DNA of 64,000 bases from Kryptolebias marmoratus (Eukaryota > Chordata > Actinopteri > Cyprinodontiformes > Rivulidae), in NCBI RefSeq assembly GCF_001649575.2, contig NC_051445.1, forward strand, positions 5,385,528 to 5,449,527, given 5' to 3'. The position numbers and the translations under genes are program-made. The notes below the pieces were generated by a model that saw only the letters and a program-made list of their open reading frames with translations, was not told the origin of the DNA and did not search any database. Shown here one piece after another: positions 56,301-60,100 of this stretch. Position 1 is the first letter of the stretch; each line of letters starts with the position of its first letter.

Positions 56301-57133
56301 GCCGCCGGTGATGGCATAAGAGACACCATCCCCATCAGGGTCATTTGCATGAACAATGGCAACCAAAGTGTCAGGACCGGCGTCTTCACTGAGGAAGGTC
56401 TTATAACTGATAAAGAGAAAGACAATCAGAGGGAGAGAACACAAACTGAGAAAGGAAGTGGAAAATATTAAAGACAACTCATTGGAAAAAAATAAAATGT
56501 AGGAGACAAATACAAGATGAAAAACACAAGACATAACATATCAGCAAAGTACAAAATACAGACGGTTAAAAATTATACAAAACAATAATGGGAAACAAAG
56601 AAACAGCAGAGTGAGAAGAGACATTAAGATGAAGTGAAAACAGATGGAGGAAAACAGCAGGTTTGAAAATAGATTCTGATTTAAAACCCATCTTAATTAG
56701 CAGATTGACTCTGTGGGTGACAGAGTCAGAAAGAAGGAGTGAAACTGAGAAAGACTGACTGCTGATGTTCATTAACCAAAGTAGAATCAACAATGGAAAA
56801 GTTTATCAAAACTTAAATAAGAGAAATGCAGAGAAAACACCTTACACATTCTGAGAAAAGATTGGCGCTTCATCGTTGCTATTAGCAACGCGGATGCGGA
56901 TGGAGGCTGTTCCGGTGCGAGGAGGCGTTCCTGCATCCACGGCGACGACAACAAACTCATAGATGTGATTGGGCCGCTCGTAGTCAAGGCGACGGGCGGG
57001 GCTGACCACACCTCCAGATGTGATGTCAAAATCACCGCTTGGGATAAAGTAAGACAGCTCAGAGTTCACGCCTGAGTCACAGTCACGAGCCAGAACTGAA
57101 GATCATAAACACAAAGAGAAAGAGAAAAACAGA

Positions 57134-57188
<55 letters not shown>

Positions 57189-60100
57189 AGTTAAAGTAGA
57201 AGAGATAAGAAGGAAATACAGATCAGGATATATGGGAGAAAAACAAATAAGGATTCAGAAAAAAAAGATGGAAAGAAAATAGGAAAATAGGAAATAAACA
57301 AAAACAAGCGGACAAAATAAGAAAAGGTACAAGTTTTCATAGCTGCCTTTTCTATTAAATCTAAAATCCTAAAAGCTGGACAGTTTCAAGTCTTGCTACA
57401 GTTTATTCCAAGAAAAAGGAGTAAAGTAGGAAAATGCCTTTTCCCCAGTTCATTACATATCAAATGTAAGGTAAGGGTGACAAAGGAGGTTGTGGCTGCT
57501 TTGATTCAATGGCAGATACAGTAGGAGGATATATGAATTGGCAGAAGGCCAAGAATGGACTTGAAAATGAAATTATCCCAATACAAATGTCTGTGTGGAC
57601 AATAATGGCCAGTTAACCTGAGATTATAGAGTGTAGTGGTGAGTGAAGGGTTTACATCCTGTTATGAATCTTAGTAATCCATGGTAAACAGCATCTAACA
57701 TTCTCAGAGAAGTAACAGGAGCGTTCATGTAAACTACGTGACCGCAGCCAAAAAGAGATAAAAAGGTGGCAGCAAACAAGCCATTTCCTCATGACTACAG
57801 AAACTCTGCTGTGAAAATGTTTCAAACAAATCTTTAAATTATTGATTTATGAACCAGAGGGTGAAAGGTAAAAATAGTAAAGCAGTTTTTGTCACCACAG
57901 ATCTCCATGAAGATAGAAGTAAAAAGTGAGTGAGTTTGTGTTGTTGGCTTCCTGCCTAATAAGAGCAAAGCCTGACTGAAGTTTGACTGTTTGATCTTCA
58001 CCAGTCACCAGCAGCTATGACAGATGGCTCTGACACACATAAACACACACCCACACCCACACACACACACACACACACACATTTGCACAGGAAAACCACC
58101 AGTGTAATATGTTGATGTTGAGGTCACTTATTGGAGTTTTACTGGAGTGTTAAATCGATGTGAATGTGTTACCTTGGAGCAGAGACGTTCCAGGTGCGAC
58201 GCTCTCAGGTATGTTATCTCTGCTGTAGATGGAGTGAAGGAACTCGGGTGTGCAGTCATTCTCATCTGTTACGTGAACAACAACCTGCAGGAGGCATTGT
58301 TTGGTATTTCAGATACAGTATATTTGAATTTCCATATAGCACTGCAAGAGTTACCAGGTAAATTATTTCTTAATTGTGAGGGAAAGAAACACAACAATTG
58401 CCAAGCATTAATTAGATTTTTGCTTCTTTATGACTATTACAATCCTTGATGGGAGACTGGGGATCGGTCTGGAGATCAGATTCTGGTAGAAGAAGTTCTT
58501 TTCAGGGTACTGTGAGACTCTATGTTTGCTTCCATTCTAGTATGACAATCTGGAAAGATAAAACAATGTGCTGTATGTCTCCTGCTGGACGGGAGAACCT
58601 CATTTCCATTCTGTCTATTTTACTCTGTCTCTACTTTAAGCCCTTTAAATGTCAAGCCTCTGTGTCTTTGTCTCACCTCTGTTCCTCTCCAGTTCATCCT
58701 TATCCCAAGCTGTTGGAGCTCAAACAAAAATGCCTGCCTCTATTCCCATAAAGCCTGATTTAGCTGGTGAGGCTGCCGACCTGACCACCTGAGCACAGAT
58801 TTTCTCTGTAGCCCTGAACTTTCAACACACCACCTGTTCAGCTACAACAGCAGGGCAGCAGAAGGAGAAGCTGAGAGAATTTAAATGCATGGCTGCCTCT
58901 GCATATATACACCAAATATACGGAAGATTGAAGTGTAAACACTATAAACACTAAGAAAATTGGTTATTATTTTCACTTCAGACCCAGCAAGTAATTATGC
59001 ATTTTCCAAAGTAGAGCATTTTAATTAAAAAAGATGATATGAAAGAAACAAGAAAACAAACAGCTTTCATTTTTTTATTTTTAAATGTGAAAATGAAGCA
59101 CAAATTACCCTGAATGATGTGGTGCAGGCAGTGAGCACCTGTCAATAGTAATTACTTACTGCATAATGAGCTCTTTTTGTTATCTGCAGAATATAATTTG
59201 TGTGATTTCTTCCTCGTGAAAAAGAAAATGGTGCCAATTTTTTACTTTCTAAAGAACAGGTCTGCATATCAACTATAAAAGATTTCTAAATGTTTCCTGA
59301 TTCAAGTAAAAAGGGCACATAATGCACTTAGAAAAAATAAAAAAAAAAACGTGTCACCACTGGCTCTGCACCTGTAAACTGTGCTTGACAAACTAGACCA
59401 AAATCACAACATTCAATGCATCAATTTAACTACTAACTACTACTAACTAAAAAGTACTAGGTTAAAAATAATCCAATTTTAAACTCAACACTGGGTCAAA
59501 TTTGGATTGAGCCAACCCTGGGTAGTTTTAACTCCGCAGGGTTGGGTTATCAGCAAATCAGATTAAGTTTTCTACCCAAAATTTGTGTTAAAGTAAGTAT
59601 GTGGCACTAACTCAGTATCAGTAATTAGTATCAGTTAGCTAGCACCAACTAATGCTTTTTTAGGTACCCAAACTCTTTGTTTAGTGCAAACTAAAGCAGT
59701 TAACAAAACAGACATGGATTATTAGTAACAATTTATTTATCCTGCATGAAATTTCTTATACTGTCTGTGCAACACAAAGCCTTATAAAAATAGGTTCTTA
59801 TAAAACTGTACACATGGCTACAATAAAAGCAATTAATTAAGTCACTAATTCACAAGGTTGTTACTGTGAACTTGTTAAACACGTACCCTGTAAATTTACC
59901 TTTACACCTACAGTATGTTAGCAGAATATACAAGAATTTATTGACTACTGGTGCCTAAAATGTCTTATTCAATGTGTCGACACATTGGGACATTACTTCC
60001 TTTGAGAAATACTACTCATTTAGTCTGTAAACAATTTTCCCAGGTTTTGTGATTAGGAATGATTAGTTTCTTTGTAACTTTCTTAGTTTGAAAGGATGTG

